Source: Catalinimonas niigatensis (GTDB taxonomy: Bacteria; Bacteroidota; Bacteroidia; Cytophagales; Cyclobacteriaceae). From it: a DNA stretch of 64,000 nt. Positions 62,403 through 64,000 of this stretch are shown in pieces. The translations under genes and the position numbers were made by a program. The notes under the pieces were generated by a model. It worked only from the letters and a program-made list of their open reading frames with translations. It had not been told where the DNA came from and did no database searches. The DNA is taken from positions 6,497,501 to 6,561,500 of the forward strand of contig NZ_CP119422.1 of NCBI RefSeq assembly GCF_030506285.1, written 5' to 3'. Position 1 is the first letter of the stretch, and the number at the start of each line of letters is the position of its first letter.

Positions 62403-64000
62403 CTACTCATACTTCAAAGTTCTGGCCGGATCAAGGATGGCTACTTTGTAGATCTGATAGCCTACCGTGAGCAAGGCAAAAACTACTACGATACACAGAG
62501 CAGCTATGCTTAGCAGCCAGGGGAAATCAATGCGGTAAGCATAGTTTTCCAGCCAGAAATTCATGCTGAAGTAGACTGCCGGAAGACCAATAAGTCCGGC
62601 AAAACTCAATAGGATCAGAAAGTCTTTGTAGAAGATACCGATGATGTTAGGCACAGAGGCCCCCAACACTTTTCTCACGCCCACTTCTACCGTGCGCTGC
62701 ACCGCCATGAAGGAAGATAAGCCAAACAAACCCAAAGTAGCGATGAAAATAGCCAGGGCGGAGAAGGTTCCGAATATTTCTCCAAAGCGTCTGTCCTGTT
62801 CGTAAAGCGCAGCAAAGCGATCATCCAGAAAGGTGTAATCCAGAGGCGTATCCGGAAAGAACTCATTCCAGGTATCGCTCAGGTAAGCCAGGCCTTCCTG
62901 ATATTGCTTAGGATTGAGTTTTACCACAGTAGCATAAGATTGATAAGAAGGGAAGTACAGACTAGGTTCAACATCTGATTTTAAGGAAGTTCTGTTAAAA
63001 TCTTTGATAATCCCTATGATCTGAAATTTATCGCTACCCTCTTCTTCACCAATTTGGATTTCTTTATGCAATACACTTTCTGCATTATCAATATTGAATT
63101 TTCTCAAAAATGCCTGATTTGCCATGACCACCATCGTATCTGCAATACGGGTAGGGTCAAAATTTCTTCCTGCCAGTAATTCCATGTTTAGGGTTTCCAG
63201 AAAATGCTCGTCAATATTTTGCCAGTAAGTTGCACCGGCCCGCAAGTCAGTAAGTCCGACGATACGGGTTTTGGTCGTAGTATAATTGATTTCTCCATCC
63301 TCACCTCCGGGAAGGTGAGATGTGCCTCCTACAGTTTCTACAGCTACATGCTTTCGCAGGGCTTCCTTGAAGGATGCTACTTTGGATTGATGGGCATTCC
63401 ATTGTTCACCACCTACATCTGGCAAATAAAAACCTACAACATGATCAGTAGAAAAGCCTAAATCTTTCCCCTGCATGAATTGTAATTGGTGATAGACCGT
63501 AAAAGTGCCGGCAATTAAGACGATGGAAGCTGTAAATTGTACTACCACCAGACCTTTTCTGAGAAGGGTACCGCTTTTGGAATTCCTAAATTTACCTTTG
63601 AGTACAGCTACAGGTTTGAAGCCAGAGAGTACCAATGCTGGATAGAAACCGGAAACCAGGGTGCCAATAATAAAGAATATCAGCAGGCTTTGCAAAAAGG
63701 GTAAGTGGTTCCATACGTGATTGACAATCTCTTTTCCAATCAACTGGTGAAAGAAAGGGAGTAACAATTCTGAAATCAAAAGGGCAAGAATAGCAGCGAT
63801 AAAGTTCACCAACAAAGCCTCCAGCAAAAACTGATTGATGATCTGCAACTTATAGGCTCCTATGACTTTCCTTAATCCTACTTCTTTGGCCCGATTGATT
63901 GCCCTTGCGGTAGAGAGGTTGATATAATTAATCCAGGCAATGATCAGGATAAAGAAAGCAATGATGCGCATAAAGCTTACTGCTTTTTCACTACCGGGAA
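62403..64000 (-). CDS. FtsX-like permease, 5' end outside window
   Basis: The frame is open past the window edge at 64000, so only the last 532 or so residues are seen. The visible part begins PGSEKAVSF then a helix IIAFFILIIAWINYINLS and carries AKEVGLRKVIGAYK, three helices, a MacB-like periplasmic domain (about residues 190-400 of the visible part) and a final group with TVEVGVRKVLGASVPNI. An ATG at 63971 is internal, since conserved family sequence precedes it. It is closely related to the next gene and to the permease at 34924, so the family has expanded here. Substrate unknown. Confidence 0.9.
   Translation of the reverse strand, partial: PGSEKAVSFMRIIAFFILIIAWINYINLSTARAINRAKEVGLRKVIGAYKLQIINQFLLEALLVNFIAAILALLISELLLPFFHQLIGKEIVNHVWNHLPFLQSLLIFFIIGTLVSGFYPALVLSGFKPVAVLKGKFRNSKSGTLLRKGLVVVQFTASIVLIAGTFTVYHQLQFMQGKDLGFSTDHVVGFYLPDVGGEQWNAHQSKVASFKEALRKHVAVETVGGTSHLPGGEDGEINYTTTKTRIVGLTDLRAGATYWQNIDEHFLETLNMELLAGRNFDPTRIADTMVVMANQAFLRKFNIDNAESVLHKEIQIGEEEGSDKFQIIGIIKDFNRTSLKSDVEPSLYFPSYQSYATVVKLNPKQYQEGLAYLSDTWNEFFPDTPLDYTFLDDRFAALYEQDRRFGEIFGTFSALAIFIATLGLFGLSSFMAVQRTVEVGVRKVLGASVPNIIGIFYKDFLILLSFAGLIGLPAVYFSMNFWLENYAYRIDFPWLLSIAALCIVVVFALLTVGYQIYKVAILDPARTLKYE

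Overview
The window looks like a chromosomal segment of a marine-type Bacteroidota, most likely order Cytophagales. The evidence is the set of families: large FtsX-like permeases (one with an N-terminal prefix domain), a DUF5916 outer-membrane protein, multi-PAS histidine kinases, DUF3887 and DUF2945 proteins, a BLUF photoreceptor, and IS110, IS91 and IS5 elements. I see no rRNA, tRNA or CRISPR array. The genus cannot be fixed from the sequence alone.

Region 1 (1-19.3 kb) is an AT-rich surface-polysaccharide locus. It holds three GT2 glycosyltransferases (the first cut by the window edge), a Wzy/ligase-like membrane protein, a GT4 glycosyltransferase, a CapK-like adenylate-forming protein, a CapA-like protein and, on the opposite strand, two exported polysaccharide-lyase-like proteins. 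Synthesis and trimming of one polymer may be encoded together. The gene units end in strong inverted-repeat terminators.

Region 2 (about 4.8-10.84 kb) is a nest of insertion sequences inside that locus. An IS91-type element with a companion tyrosine recombinase and a degenerate IS5-family element lie side by side. Each is interrupted by a copy of the same IS110-family element, and the two copies are in opposite orientation. The 5' end of each IS110 copy can fold into three consecutive stem-loops. The internal loop of the second carries short segments matching the two termini of the element, as expected for a bridge RNA. Reconstructed target sites share CCGATC.

Region 3 (20.6-30.2 kb) starts with a four-gene unit: an unknown membrane protein, an unknown 220-residue protein and two tandem App1-type phosphatidate phosphatase paralogues. 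A thioesterase, an ankyrin protein, an NAD(P)-binding protein and a DUF3887/permease/ATPase operon follow. Next comes a non-coding stretch with four tandem 42-bp repeats between two decayed copies of one short coding fragment.

Region 4 (30.5-50.8 kb) carries signalling and housekeeping genes: a multi-PAS kinase with a receiver protein, a sugar-isomerase-like gene broken by an in-frame TAA, a MacB-like permease, a LysM/BON protein, a HAD hydrolase, an EEP-family protein, an SDR, a NarX/NarL-like pair, and an ammonium transporter with a repeat-rich upstream region followed by a porin-like protein.

Region 5 (51.3-64 kb) has a FAD/Rieske oxidoreductase, an MBL hydrolase, a CtaG/DUF2243 pair, an SDR, an orphan LuxR-type regulator, a BLUF protein and two adjacent FtsX-type permeases, the second running off the window.
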